Shown: positions 23,414 to 32,178, numbered from the stretch's first letter. The stretch: DNA of 35,078 nt from a candidate division Zixibacteria bacterium SM23_73_2 (GCA_001304315.1 LJUW01000008.1:1-35078), one strand, 5' to 3'. Program-made: numbers and translations. Notes: generated by a model from the sequence alone, not told the origin.

Positions 23414-24403
23414 TCAAAAATGCTCATACCCCCTCTTTTTCAATGCCTTCACTTTACCATTCTTATCGATCATCTCAATCCTTTTAACCCTATTCGTTAT
23501 CTCCCCAATAACCGAAATTCTGATCTTCAGCCTTTTCAGCGATTCAATATTTCCCTTTTTAATGGTAAACAAAAGCTCATACTCCTCACCAGAGTTAAGA
23601 GCGTAATGCAAGGATGAATATTTTAAATGCTGGGAAATCTTCGATATCTTTTTGCTTATGGGAATCTTTTCCTCAAAAAGAACTGCCCCCACCTTGCTTT
23701 CCTCTAATATATGGTAAAGATCTCCTAAAAGGCCATCGGATATGTCTATCATTGAGGTGACCTTTAAATTCTTAACTAAAACCCTTGACTCTTTTAATCG
23801 GGGTAAAGGGTTTAAGTGCTTATCTAATATCTTTTTATCCGAGGGAAATCTCGAAAGCTTTCTGTATTTTTTCAAAAGCTCCAATCCTGCAAAAGACTCT
23901 CCCAGCTCTCCGGTTACGCACAAAATATCACCCTCCTTTGCACCTGACCTTTTTTTTAAAAAAGAAGGCTTCACCTCCCCTAAAAGAGAAACGGTTATAA
24001 CAACTTTATCCGAGAGAAATATATCTCCGCCTGAGATAGAGAAACCAAAGGATTTCGCCATCCTGTTTATTCCAGAATAAAGCTTTAAAACATAATCGGT
24101 TTCCATCCTTTTCGGAAGACCCAAAGACAAAAGACCTGATATCGGCTCTCCACCCATAGCAGCCATATCGCTTATGTTAGCTGCCATAGATTTTTTGCCG
24201 ATCTGCTCCCAGGTGAGATAACTTGTATCAAAATGGACTTTCTCCATCAGAGAATCGGTGGTTAAAAGCAAAAGCTTTTGAGGAGATGCTTTTATAACCG
24301 CACAGTCATCTCCTAGGCCTAATACCACTTTTTTATTTTGAGATGGAAACTTCTTTCTGAAAAGCTGGATAAGACCGAACTCCCCTGTGTCTTTTAGCCT
24401 CAT
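23414..24403 (-). CDS. thiL: Thiamine-monophosphate kinase
   Basis: Predicted 329-residue enzyme that phosphorylates thiamine monophosphate to the active cofactor thiamine diphosphate with ATP. The N-terminus (LKDTGEFGLIQLF) matches the family's start, VLGLGDDCAVI (GDD at 31-33) is the metal/nucleotide motif, SDMAAMGGEP and ISGGDIF belong to the AIR-synthase-like fold, and MIDISDGLLGDL is the conserved thiL segment. SGEEYELLFT near residue 273 is also diagnostic. The ATG follows the stop codon of the propeller gene with no gap (TAGATG), so translation is almost certainly coupled. No thiamine riboswitch is seen, consistent with expression from a distant promoter of the long operon. It is the last gene of that run. 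Confidence 0.95.
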   Translation of the reverse strand: MRLKDTGEFGLIQLFRKKFPSQNKKVVLGLGDDCAVIKASPQKLLLLTTDSLMEKVHFDTSYLTWEQIGKKSMAANISDMAAMGGEPISGLLSLGLPKRMETDYVLKLYSGINRMAKSFGFSISGGDIFLSDKVVITVSLLGEVKPSFLKKRSGAKEGDILCVTGELGESFAGLELLKKYRKLSRFPSDKKILDKHLNPLPRLKESRVLVKNLKVTSMIDISDGLLGDLYHILEESKVGAVLFEEKIPISKKISKISQHLKYSSLHYALNSGEEYELLFTIKKGNIESLKRLKIRISVIGEITNRVKRIEMIDKNGKVKALKKRGYEHF

Positions 24404-25897
24404 CTAATCAATCCTTTGAGGGTTGTTCCAGTAAAACCTGGTTGCCCCCTCAGGGGTTCCGAACCAGATGTAATCCCCTTCCAGAATCAGATCCTGAACA
24501 TAATCGTACAAAAGACCATCCTCGGTGGTGTAAAGGTTCCATATTTTCGTTTCCCTGTCCATTTTCCAAACTCCGGTGGGGGTAGCCACCCAGAGATTTC
24601 TCTCATCGCATTCAAGCTTCTGGGGATTTTTCCCCGGAAAATCAAATCCCTCTCTTAAAACCTCTGTTTCACCAGTCTCCTCATTAAATCCTAAAACTCC
24701 GTAGGTGGTGACAAACCAGAGCATGTCTTTTCCTTTTAAAATATGTTCTACTCCTGAGTTCAGCATCCCCTCTGAGGTGGAAAATCTCAACCATTCACCG
24801 CTTTCTTTCTCCATTCTAAAAACTCCCCAATCAGTTCCCACCCAGAGATAGTTTTGCTCTGTCTCAATGGTATTTATGGGAGCAACCTTAACCAGAGGAT
24901 CCTCGATGCTCCCCAGAGAATCCTTTCTGGGCCAAAAGAAGTTCAGACCACTTCTGGTTCCAATCCAGAGGATATCACCATCCGATTTCAAAGAGGTTAC
25001 CAGATCATCCTTCAAACCACTGAAAGTATCGTAAAATCTGAAGTTTTTCTTCTCCTTATCGTATCTGGCTAAACCGAAGTCGGTGCCAAACCAAATGTAA
25101 GCTGAGTCAGACGCAATCACATTGATCTGCGCAGATTCCAATCCACCGATTTTCTCCTCTTCGAAATACTCCCATAGTTCTTCTTGTCTTTTGTATCTGG
25201 TAATGCCATTTTCAAAAGAGTATGTACTTTTCCCTCCAAACCAGATCTGATCTCCGTCTATAAGTATGGCTTTCACATCCTTTTGGTAAAGACCATACTC
25301 AAACATCTCCAGCTCCTGATAGCGCAAAGAGGCAACCCCCCCAAAAAGCCCCCAGGTTCCGATCCAGAGATTATTCCATACATCCTTTAGATAATCCGTG
25401 ACCTGAAAACGATTGAATTCCAAATCGGTGATATATCCCTCGGGATAAAAGGTGTATCCGAATTCCATCAGAAGCTGGGGGAACGGCGGCATAGGATTTT
25501 TTTCGTTTTTACTTTTAATCAAAGACTCAGGGAAATTCCCCCCATAATACCATTCCCGGAAAACTGGCGAATATAAAGATACACCCCTGGGGGTATCGAA
25601 CCAGAGCTCATCCGAGACCGGATCATAAGCTATTCTCTCCACCCGATTATCCTCAAGCCCGTCCGAAGTGGTAAAGGGAGGTTCCCAGATCTTCTGATTT
25701 TCGTTATAGCGAGCCACCCCTCCGGTCGTTCCGAAATAGACGTGATCGAAATCCTTGGCAACACAATTTACGAATCTGAATACGGAATAGCTTATCCAAT
25801 CGCCTTGCCGATAGTGTTTTTTTGCCGAGTCAACAAATGAGAAAGCTGTCAAGGTCAAAATCAAAAGAAAACTTAAAATTTTAATTTTTTTCTTCAT
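24404..25897 (-). CDS. Secreted 'two-component regulator propeller' (Reg_prop) beta-propeller protein
   Basis: Predicted 497-residue exported protein. A signal peptide (MKKKIKILSFLLILTLTAFS, then FVDSA) opens it. The rest is a chain of blades of about 40-50 residues with the Reg_prop pattern LW(I/V/F)GT..GV.R(Y/F): VYFGTTGGVARY, LWFDTPRGVSLY, IWFGTDFGLARYD, LWIGTRSGLNFF, LWVGTDWGVFRME, LWVATPTGVWKMD and IWFGTPEGATRF. Segments such as 'TTEDGLLYDYVQDLI' and 'SGLKDDLVTSL' are the known linkers. In Bacteroidetes these propellers form the sensor part of hybrid two-component systems; here no kinase is fused, as is common in FCB candidate phyla. ATG 25897 lies 8 nt after the M20 gene's stop; an upstream in-frame start at 25933 would put 12 residues before the signal peptide. 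Ligand unknown. Confidence 0.87.
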   Translation of the reverse strand: MKKKIKILSFLLILTLTAFSFVDSAKKHYRQGDWISYSVFRFVNCVAKDFDHVYFGTTGGVARYNENQKIWEPPFTTSDGLEDNRVERIAYDPVSDELWFDTPRGVSLYSPVFREWYYGGNFPESLIKSKNEKNPMPPFPQLLMEFGYTFYPEGYITDLEFNRFQVTDYLKDVWNNLWIGTWGLFGGVASLRYQELEMFEYGLYQKDVKAILIDGDQIWFGGKSTYSFENGITRYKRQEELWEYFEEEKIGGLESAQINVIASDSAYIWFGTDFGLARYDKEKKNFRFYDTFSGLKDDLVTSLKSDGDILWIGTRSGLNFFWPRKDSLGSIEDPLVKVAPINTIETEQNYLWVGTDWGVFRMEKESGEWLRFSTSEGMLNSGVEHILKGKDMLWFVTTYGVLGFNEETGETEVLREGFDFPGKNPQKLECDERNLWVATPTGVWKMDRETKIWNLYTTEDGLLYDYVQDLILEGDYIWFGTPEGATRFYWNNPQRID

Positions 25898-25905
25898 GTT
25901 AAGGT

Positions 25906-27102
25906 TTATCCTGTGAGAAAATTCCAGATACACAGGCTCATAACCGAGACTCCATATTTTAAAGCGGTTTCATCCACTTTGAATTTGGGGTGATGCCAGG
26001 GGTAGGTTGCTTTTATTTTTTGATTTCTGGTCCCCAATCTCATCATTGTTCCGGGAACTTTTTTTAGAAAATAAGCGAAGTCCTCTGCTCCCATCATGGG
26101 CTCTTTGATATGGTAAACTTTATCTTTCCCATAAAGTATCTCGGTTGCCCTTTGCGCTATATGGGTCATCTTTTCATCGTTAATCAAAACCGGATAGCCG
26201 GGATGATATTCAAGTTCAAAATCCGCGCCGAAAGATTTTACCACCCCTGAGGCGATCCTGTTTATCAGGGAGGGTGCACTTTTTGCCACCTTACTATCAA
26301 GACTGCGTACGGTCCCTTTTAACACAACCCTATCGCAGATGATATTACGCGCGGTTCCGCCATCGATCTGCCCGATGGAGACCACTACCGGTGAGACCGG
26401 GCTTATATTTCTGGAAGCTATGGTTTGCAAAGCGCATATAACCTGGGAAGCGACCACAATGGCATCCACTCCGTCCTGGGGCCTTGCCCCATGACCTCCC
26501 TTTCCCTTTATCACCAGATCAAAGCTATCAGCCTGAGCCATCATCTCTCCGTATTTTACTCCCACCTTTCCCACCGGAATAGCCGAGTCCGAATGCAGGG
26601 CAAAAATCCCATTCACCTTTGGATTTTCTAAAACACCCTGATCGATCATCGGCTTAGCCCCTCCGGGTGTCACCTCCTCTGAAGGCTGGAAGATGAATTT
26701 GACCTTCCCGGACAATTGGTCCTTTAATCTGGTTAACACTACAGCACAGCCCAAAACGCAGGCCATGTGCAGATCATGACCGCAGGCATGCATCACCCCT
26801 CTGTTTTTCGATTTGTAAGGCAGGTTGGTTTGCTCATCCAAAGGCAGAGCATCCATATCTGCCCGCAGAGCAGCGGTTTTTCCTTTTTTAGAGCCTTTTA
26901 ATAAACCCACCACTCCGGTTTTGGCAATCCTGGTTTTGACCTCAAGACCGAGTTTTTTCAACTCCCGGGCAACCCTCTTTGAGGTCTCAAACTCCTGATA
27001 TGATAACTCAGGGTATTGATGAAACTCTCTTCTCAGCTTGACCAATTTGGGAAAAACCTGCTCGGTTATTTTTTTTATTCTTTCAGGAATCTCCTCTTTC
27101 AT
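25906..27102 (-). CDS. M20-family amidohydrolase (hippurate/IAA-amino acid hydrolase type)
   Basis: Predicted 398-residue cytoplasmic metallopeptidase-like enzyme of the M20D group, which cleaves N-acyl amino acids or related amides. Seen motifs: RREFHQYPELSYQEFET at 24-40, ALRADMDALPLDE at 78-90, MHACGHDLH at 104-112 (metal ligands Cys107, His109), QPSEEVTPGG for the acidic ligands, and MMGAEDFAYFLKKVPG near the C-terminus. HALHSDSAIPVGKVG and GKGGHGARPQDGVDAI outline the dimerisation domain. Length is normal. Substrate cannot be predicted beyond the family; candidates are acylated amino acids in peptidoglycan or lysine metabolism. ATG 27102 is preceded by GAGG at a good distance. An 85-nt gap with an odd repeat separates it from nnrD/nnrE. 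Confidence 0.93.
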   Translation of the reverse strand: MKEEIPERIKKITEQVFPKLVKLRREFHQYPELSYQEFETSKRVARELKKLGLEVKTRIAKTGVVGLLKGSKKGKTAALRADMDALPLDEQTNLPYKSKNRGVMHACGHDLHMACVLGCAVVLTRLKDQLSGKVKFIFQPSEEVTPGGAKPMIDQGVLENPKVNGIFALHSDSAIPVGKVGVKYGEMMAQADSFDLVIKGKGGHGARPQDGVDAIVVASQVICALQTIASRNISPVSPVVVSIGQIDGGTARNIICDRVVLKGTVRSLDSKVAKSAPSLINRIASGVVKSFGADFELEYHPGYPVLINDEKMTHIAQRATEILYGKDKVYHIKEPMMGAEDFAYFLKKVPGTMMRLGTRNQKIKATYPWHHPKFKVDETALKYGVSVMSLCIWNFLTG

Positions 27103-27107
27103 TTTAT

Positions 27108-27200
27108 CCTCTTTTTAATTAAAATCTTCAGCGGATCAAACGGATTGAACTGATTTATCCGCTTAATCTGCTTAATCCGTTGAACATTTAATCCGCTCCA
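27108..27200. repeat. Degenerate CGGATT/AATCCG tandem tract overlapping the end of nnrD/nnrE
   Basis: The tract contains GCGGATCAAACGGATTGAAC followed by ATCCGCTTAATCTGCTTAATCCG-type units and AATCCGCTCCATCCG, i.e. about eight copies of a CGGAT(T) hexamer core every 9-13 bases, first in one orientation and then in the other. The minus-strand units ACGGATGGAGCGGATTAA supply the last four codons and stop of nnrD/nnrE. Similar 'AACGGATT' tracts are common in intergenic DNA of environmental bacteria. Confidence 0.7.
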
Positions 27201-28774
27201 TCCGTTAACAATTTCTTCAGTGCCTCCGGTATCTTCTCCATTATATCCCCTGCAATCATCCCCATCTCACCATTCTGTTCTTTGGCTAAATCACCAGCCA
27301 GACCGTGGATGAAGACTCCGCAGTTGGCTGCATCTAACGTTATATTATTTATATCCCTATCCCTTCTGTCAAACAACATCTGGGCAACCAGACCTATGAT
27401 AATGCCGGTTAAGACATCCCCTGAACCCGCGGTTGCCATTCCGGCATTGCCTGTTGAGTTAACGAAAGCTTCCCCTTTGGGCGAAGCGACAATCGTTGGA
27501 GCTCCTTTAAAAACTAAAACGCAATTGAACTTTTTAGCTGTGTCTTTTGCGTATTCTATTCTATTCTTTGCAATCTGTTCTAAGGGAACATCTATCAATC
27601 TGGACAGCTCTCCGATATGGGGAGTTAAAACCAAAGGCAGGTCGATTTCATTTAAGATATTGCTGTCCTTAGCCAGAGCATTCAGACCATCAGCATCAAC
27701 GACCGTGGGTAAATTCGATCTTTTAACCAGTCTTCTGACCAGCTCCACTGTCTCGAAGTGCTGCCCCAATCCCGGACCCAGAGCCAGGCAATCCCCCCAT
27801 TTTAAAATCTGATTTATCTCGCCCAGACCCCTTAATGCTAAAACGCCCCTTTTTTTGACATCGGGCAGAGGCTTGGTCATTACCTCGGTCAGCTTTATCT
27901 CCATTATATCGTTTAAGGTCCTGGGTAATCCTAAAATAGCCATACCAGCTCCCACCCTCAGACAGGACAAAGATGCCAAAGCTGCTGCACCAGTCATACC
28001 GGTTGACCCGGCGATCAAGACAACCCTTCCGCAGTCTCCCTTGTAAGCATCGCCTGGTCTTCTGGGGAGTAAGGCAGATACCTCTTCTTTTGTTATGACG
28101 TTGAGATTTAATTTTTCTTCTTCTATCACATCATCTGGAACCCCTATATCTATAACCTCAACCTTCCCTGAAAAATCTTTTCCCGGATAAAAGAAATGAC
28201 CTCTCTTGGGCAAAGCCATTGTGGCTGTGAAGTCCGCCTTTACGCATAAGGACCCGATCTCCCCGGTTTCTGCATCCAGACCAGAGGGAACGTCGATTGC
28301 CAGTTTTTTTGATTTTGTTCCGTTGATAAGCTCGATCACCTTAGCAGCCAGACCCAAGACTTCCCCTTTAAATCCGGTTCCGAAAACAGCATCCACTAAA
28401 AGCTCGGCCTCGATTTTCTCGGACAAATCCTTCTCCTTCAGAATCTCATAAATGGGTAAATTCAATTTTTCTGCTTTCTCTAAGTTAGTCTTGGCATCCC
28501 CTTTAACATCCTTTTTTTTAGCTAATAGGTAAAACAAAACGTCCGCTTTCCACTGGGAAAGATACCTCCCAATAACAAATCCATCTCCACCGTTGTTTCC
28601 GCTCCCGCAGAAAACAACTATCTTTTTCCCCTTAACGTCACCTGAGAGAATCTTTTGGGCAACCAGAGCAGAACCGTATCCCGCCCTCTCCATCAGCTCC
28701 AATCCATCTATGCCCCTTCCCTCAATGGTCTTTTTGTCTATTTTCCTCATCTGCTCAGGTGTAACCAGCTTCAT
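27188..28774 (-). CDS. nnrE/nnrD: Bifunctional NAD(P)H-hydrate epimerase / ADP-dependent NAD(P)H-hydrate dehydratase
   Basis: Predicted 528-residue metabolite-repair fusion. The N-terminal epimerase (YjeF_N, about 1-215) starts KLVTPEQMRKIDKKTIEGRGIDGLELMERAG-like and has the loop FCGSGNNGGDGFVIGRYL. The C-terminal ADP/ATP-dependent dehydratase (YjeF_C/carbohydrate kinase fold, about 225-520) has GRVVLIAGSTGMTGAAALA, then VDADGLNAL, TPHIGELSRL and the catalytic glycine-rich NAGMATAGSGDVLTGIIIGL. Together they convert R- and S-forms of hydrated NAD(P)H back to NAD(P)H. ATG 28774 has GAGG 9 nt upstream; pyrF ends 21 nt before. The last residues (DGAD) are encoded within a low-complexity CGGATT tract, which suggests the original C-terminus was altered. 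Confidence 0.95.
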   Translation of the reverse strand: MKLVTPEQMRKIDKKTIEGRGIDGLELMERAGYGSALVAQKILSGDVKGKKIVVFCGSGNNGGDGFVIGRYLSQWKADVLFYLLAKKKDVKGDAKTNLEKAEKLNLPIYEILKEKDLSEKIEAELLVDAVFGTGFKGEVLGLAAKVIELINGTKSKKLAIDVPSGLDAETGEIGSLCVKADFTATMALPKRGHFFYPGKDFSGKVEVIDIGVPDDVIEEEKLNLNVITKEEVSALLPRRPGDAYKGDCGRVVLIAGSTGMTGAAALASLSCLRVGAGMAILGLPRTLNDIMEIKLTEVMTKPLPDVKKRGVLALRGLGEINQILKWGDCLALGPGLGQHFETVELVRRLVKRSNLPTVVDADGLNALAKDSNILNEIDLPLVLTPHIGELSRLIDVPLEQIAKNRIEYAKDTAKKFNCVLVFKGAPTIVASPKGEAFVNSTGNAGMATAGSGDVLTGIIIGLVAQMLFDRRDRDINNITLDAANCGVFIHGLAGDLAKEQNGEMGMIAGDIMEKIPEALKKLLTDGAD

Positions 28775-28795
28775 AATTTAACCTCATCTCCAAAA

Positions 28796-29605
28796 CTAAA
28801 GACGAAACTTGTTTATATCATCTCTTAATTCTTTTGCCTTCTTTCTCGATTCTGTGGCAAAATCTTTTTCATCTGAAGCATATATTATTCCCCTTGAGGA
28901 ATTTATAACAGCCAAATTACCTTTTTTGTCGGTTCCAAACTTAACCGTCTTTTCCAGATCCCCTTTTTGTGCACCTACACCAGGGATTAGTATTGGTAAA
29001 TCATATGCAATCTCTCTAATTTTCTTTAACTGCTCAGGATAGGTTGCGCCTACTACCAGACCACAGTTTTTCTTCTGGTTCCAGCTTGAAACTTTCTCTG
29101 CTACCAGCTCATACAATGGTCTTTTATCTATAATTTGCAGTTGAAAATCCCCGGCGCTTTTGTTGGAGGTCAGACACAGGATAAATGAGCATTTATCCTC
29201 ATAAGCCAAAAACGGGGAGATGCTGTCCTCTCCTAAATATGGGTTCACCGTAACTGCATCGGCTTTAAATTCCTCAAATACTGCTTTGGCATACATCCTT
29301 GCAGTATTCCCAATGTCCCCCCTTTTAGCATCCAGTATCACCGGAATATCATCTGGAATATAATCTATGGTCTTTTTCAAACTTAAAAGACCATCTGTTC
29401 CCAAAGACTCGTAAAATGCGATGTTGGGTTTATAGGCGCAGACTAAATCGGAGGTGGAATCGACTATCTTTTTGTTGAAAGTAAATACAGGATCCTCTTC
29501 CTTAAGTAGAAATTCAGGGATCTTTTTTAAGTCGGTATCCAGACCCACGCAAAGAAGGGAGTTGTTTTTCTGAGATATTTTTAGTAACTTCTCTATAAAT
29601 CTCAT
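28796..29605 (-). CDS. pyrF: Orotidine-5'-phosphate decarboxylase (type 2)
   Basis: Predicted 269-residue TIM-barrel enzyme that decarboxylates OMP to UMP, the last step of de novo pyrimidine synthesis. The catalytic Lys/Asp array is LDAKRGDIGNTA (Asp92, Lys94, Asp97). LLCVGLDTDLKKIP at the start and VTVNPYLGEDSISPFL and LVVGATYPEQL are typical of the type 2 (PyrF_2, long) subfamily; PGVGAQKGDL is the phosphate-binding region. ATG 29605 overlaps the DUF5677-type stop codon as ATGA, so translation is coupled. pyrD and pyrK lie just upstream on the other side of that gene. No attenuator or PyrR site was seen before it. Confidence 0.95.
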   Translation of the reverse strand: MRFIEKLLKISQKNNSLLCVGLDTDLKKIPEFLLKEEDPVFTFNKKIVDSTSDLVCAYKPNIAFYESLGTDGLLSLKKTIDYIPDDIPVILDAKRGDIGNTARMYAKAVFEEFKADAVTVNPYLGEDSISPFLAYEDKCSFILCLTSNKSAGDFQLQIIDKRPLYELVAEKVSSWNQKKNCGLVVGATYPEQLKKIREIAYDLPILIPGVGAQKGDLEKTVKFGTDKKGNLAVINSSRGIIYASDEKDFATESRKKAKELRDDINKFRL

Positions 29606-30441
29606 ACATCCTTATTTCTTCTAACTGATATTTCCTCAAAACCTTTATAGAATCGTTTTATGTTATTCTCTTTACCGAGATTTAGGATCAAATCCAACTC
29701 TACGAATGCCATTAAAACGTATTTATAGCTAAGCACAAGAATATCGACCATTATTTCTGGGGAAAAACTGGGGCCATAAAAAACAGATTCAGTACTTCCT
29801 TCGACTGTCGTAGATGTTTCTTTTGCTGCGACTGTAGAATGGGTCAAAAGGGAAAAAAACCAATAGTAGAAGTCATAGTCATAGCCCATATTAACACCTT
29901 CCTCTTCAGCCAGCTCTCTTGTGTTCTTACCCGACCACTTTATTTCATTTGGATAGTCATCTTTGACTTCAGTGTAAGCTTTCTTCACACTCTCAACGCT
30001 TTCCATTCTATCTAATACATTACTTTTCAATCTGTCAAAGATTCTATATTGATTGTATTTTTCATATAGCTTTTTCTTAATTACAATTGAGTAGTTCAAG
30101 AATTTTCTTGCTCTTTCCTTTTGATCATTGTTCAATATCCACTTAATGTTTATCACATTTTCGAACAAGCTTCTTGTCAGTATGCCAGCTGCTGGGGCAA
30201 ATCCCTTTCCACATAGTAGCAAGATAGAAGTATATGTTTTAAAACAAGCGGAGAACAAATAGCTAATAACTCGTTTTATATCATCATCGGCTCTTATCTT
30301 TGCTTCATCTTCTTTTAGCATTTCAAGCATATTTCTATGTAAGAAATAGTTGGCGTCGAAATACTTCTCATATCTGGCATACAATTCCACCTCGAATCCC
30401 TTCAACTCTTTTAGCATTTCTTCATTATACATCCGTTCCAT
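29602..30441 (-). CDS. DUF5677-type protein of unknown function, AT-rich, inside the pyr genes
   Basis: Predicted 279-residue soluble, helix-rich protein. The core ILLLCGKGFAPAAGILTRSLFENVINIKWIL (G...R..FE..I) and the later YYWFFSLLTHSTVAAKE match my memory of the DUF5677 family, seen as scattered accessory genes and sometimes near defence loci; no enzymatic activity is known to me. Two sampled 60-base stretches of the gene have about 27% and 32% G+C, against about 42-45% in sampled pyrF and pyrD stretches, which points to horizontal acquisition. Despite that it is neatly placed: ATG 30441 (AAGGAT upstream) 11 nt after pyrD and an ATGA overlap with pyrF. ATG 30432 is an alternative start. 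A link to pyrimidine metabolism is not supported by sequence. Confidence 0.75.
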   Translation of the reverse strand: MERMYNEEMLKELKGFEVELYARYEKYFDANYFLHRNMLEMLKEDEAKIRADDDIKRVISYLFSACFKTYTSILLLCGKGFAPAAGILTRSLFENVINIKWILNNDQKERARKFLNYSIVIKKKLYEKYNQYRIFDRLKSNVLDRMESVESVKKAYTEVKDDYPNEIKWSGKNTRELAEEEGVNMGYDYDFYYWFFSLLTHSTVAAKETSTTVEGSTESVFYGPSFSPEIMVDILVLSYKYVLMAFVELDLILNLGKENNIKRFYKGFEEISVRRNKDV

Positions 30442-30452
30442 TTTATCTATCC

Positions 30453-31364
30453 TTAGTTCTCTAACTTTCCTACTATCTCCATTACTCTTTTTATCTCATT
30501 CTTTTCACAATAATCTTTCAGTCCCTCGATAATTCTAACCGAAGTCTGAGGATCGACGAAGTTAGAAGTCCCCACCTGGATCAAGGAAGCCCCAGCCAGA
30601 AGAAACTCCAAAGCATCCTGGGTATTGGTTATACCCCCGATTCCCACTACCGGAATTTTTACCTTCTGGGAAACCTTCCAGACCATAGCTAAAGCCACAG
30701 GCTTTATAGCAGGACCTGAAAGCCCCCCGGTTACGGTTTTAAGAAGCGGCTTTTTTATCCTGAAATCAATAGCCATTCCAACTAAAGTATTAATAAGAGA
30801 GATGCAATCTGCTCCCGAATCTTCAACTGCCTGGGCAATTTCTACTATATCTTTGACATTGGGAGTGAGCTTGACCATCAAGGGATAATTGGTAACCTTT
30901 CTTATGGAGCTTGTGCACCTGTGTGCAGATTCGGGATCAGAGCCAAAAGCCATACCACCCTCTTTAACGTTGGGACAGGAGATATTGATCTCCAGCATAT
31001 CGATCCCCTGAGCATGATTAAGCTTCTCCACCACCCTGAGGTACTCCTCCGGTGTGCTTCCGGCAACGTTTATGATAATATTTGTATTGAATTTGTTTAA
31101 AAAGGGGATTTTCTCCTGAATAAATCTATCCACCCCCACGTTAGCCAGGCCAATGGAGTTGAGCATTCCCGAAGGGGTCTCGCAGGTTCGGGGAGGGGGA
31201 TTTCCCTCTCTGGGATTTAAAGTTATGGATTTGGTGACAATCCCGCCAAGCTGGTTCAAATCGAAAAGCTCCGAGTACTCCTCACCATATCCAAAGGTAC
31301 CCGAGGCAACTAAAACTGGATTTTTAAAGGTGGTTTTACCGACCCTCACCGAAAGATCAGTCAA
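30453..31364 (-). CDS. pyrD: Dihydroorotate dehydrogenase, class 1B catalytic subunit
   Basis: Predicted 303-residue FMN enzyme oxidising dihydroorotate to orotate. Class 1 features: KNPVLVASGTFGYGEEY near the start, GIVTKSITLNPREGNPPPR for FMN/substrate binding, and active-site Cys130 in EINISCPNVKEGG, where class 2 enzymes have serine. GIGGITNTQDALEFLLAGA is the FMN phosphate site. Together with the adjacent pyrK this makes it the NAD+-linked 1B type. The start is a TTG at 31364: GGAGGT lies 5 nt upstream and the residues after it (TDLSVRVG...) match the family N-terminus; longer upstream frames would run through pyrK. The first 8 bases therefore overlap the pyrK end, giving tight coupling of the two subunits. 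Confidence 0.95.
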   Translation of the reverse strand: MTDLSVRVGKTTFKNPVLVASGTFGYGEEYSELFDLNQLGGIVTKSITLNPREGNPPPRTCETPSGMLNSIGLANVGVDRFIQEKIPFLNKFNTNIIINVAGSTPEEYLRVVEKLNHAQGIDMLEINISCPNVKEGGMAFGSDPESAHRCTSSIRKVTNYPLMVKLTPNVKDIVEIAQAVEDSGADCISLINTLVGMAIDFRIKKPLLKTVTGGLSGPAIKPVALAMVWKVSQKVKIPVVGIGGITNTQDALEFLLAGASLIQVGTSNFVDPQTSVRIIEGLKDYCEKNEIKRVMEIVGKLEN

Positions 31365-32169
31365 GCTCCACCTCCCGGGCATCGAATATCGGACCATCCT
31401 TACAGATTCTCTTATAATCTGGCTCACCGCCATCTCTATTCGTCTTGACCACGCAGCCCCAGCATGCTCCCAGCCCGCAGGGCATGTGGCTCTCCAGGGA
31501 AAGCTGACAGAAAAGGTTGTGTTTTTTCGAAAGCTCAGACATGGTTTTCATCATCGGATGGGGACCACAGGAGAAGATAGGGGAATCTTTAACAAATGAG
31601 GTCTCTTTTACCTTCCTCAAAAAAAGCTCTGTAACCATCCCCTCAAATCCTTCTGATCCATCCTCGGTTGCCAGGAGCGTTTTTATCCCCAACTCTTTTA
31701 GATCCTCCAGGCAAACGAACCCACCCTTGATCCTCTCACCATATAAAAAACTGATTTTTTCGGGTTTGATCTTTTGGTTTTTTACCAGGTAAAAAGCCAG
31801 AGACATAAGCGGTGCAATCCCCATTCCACCAGCTACCAGAACCGGGCTTCGATCCCCTTTTGGGATTTCAAAACCGTTACCCAAAGGTCCCAGAAGGTCT
31901 AAGTTCTCCCCTGTGCTTTTTCTGGAAAGGATCTCAGTCCCGGGTCCCACAACTTTGAAAAGTATGTCAAAGCAATCCTTCTTTAAATCCAGATCGAAAA
32001 TGCTGAAGGCTCTTCTTAGAAGGGGAGAACTTTTATCCCCTACCCGGATATGAACGAAATTTCCAGGACAGGCATTTTTTACAATCTCCGGAGCAAAAAA
32101 TCCTAACCTGAAGATTTTCTCACTCAACTTCTGAGAAGAAATCAATTCAAACTTCTTTTGAAAAACCAT
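31357..32169 (-). CDS. pyrK: Dihydroorotate dehydrogenase electron-transfer subunit
   Basis: Predicted 270-residue FAD/[2Fe-2S] subunit passing electrons from PyrD to NAD+. The FAD-binding RRAFSIFD motif (LLRRAFSIF), the NAD-binding LVAGGMGIAPLMSLA glycine segment and the C-terminal cluster Cys231-X4-Cys236-X2-Cys239-X16-Cys256 (CGLGACWGC...C) are all present. It belongs to the ferredoxin-NADP+ reductase superfamily. ATG 32169 lies 9 nt after the TPR lipoprotein stop with only a weak GAGAG upstream. Its end overlaps the pyrD start. No upstream pyrimidine-responsive element is visible because the gene sits inside a longer transcript. Confidence 0.95.
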   Translation of the reverse strand: MVFQKKFELISSQKLSEKIFRLGFFAPEIVKNACPGNFVHIRVGDKSSPLLRRAFSIFDLDLKKDCFDILFKVVGPGTEILSRKSTGENLDLLGPLGNGFEIPKGDRSPVLVAGGMGIAPLMSLAFYLVKNQKIKPEKISFLYGERIKGGFVCLEDLKELGIKTLLATEDGSEGFEGMVTELFLRKVKETSFVKDSPIFSCGPHPMMKTMSELSKKHNLFCQLSLESHMPCGLGACWGCVVKTNRDGGEPDYKRICKDGPIFDAREVELD

Positions 32170-32178
32170 TAAACTCTC

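Noticed and set aside
27108-27200. Regulatory operator array before the M20/nnr junction
   Set aside because: The units are too degenerate and the tract enters coding sequence; similar low-complexity tracts are common intergenic DNA.
27282-27812. 176-codon plus-strand frame opposite nnrD/nnrE
   Set aside because: Complement of the conserved dehydratase domain; no independent evidence.
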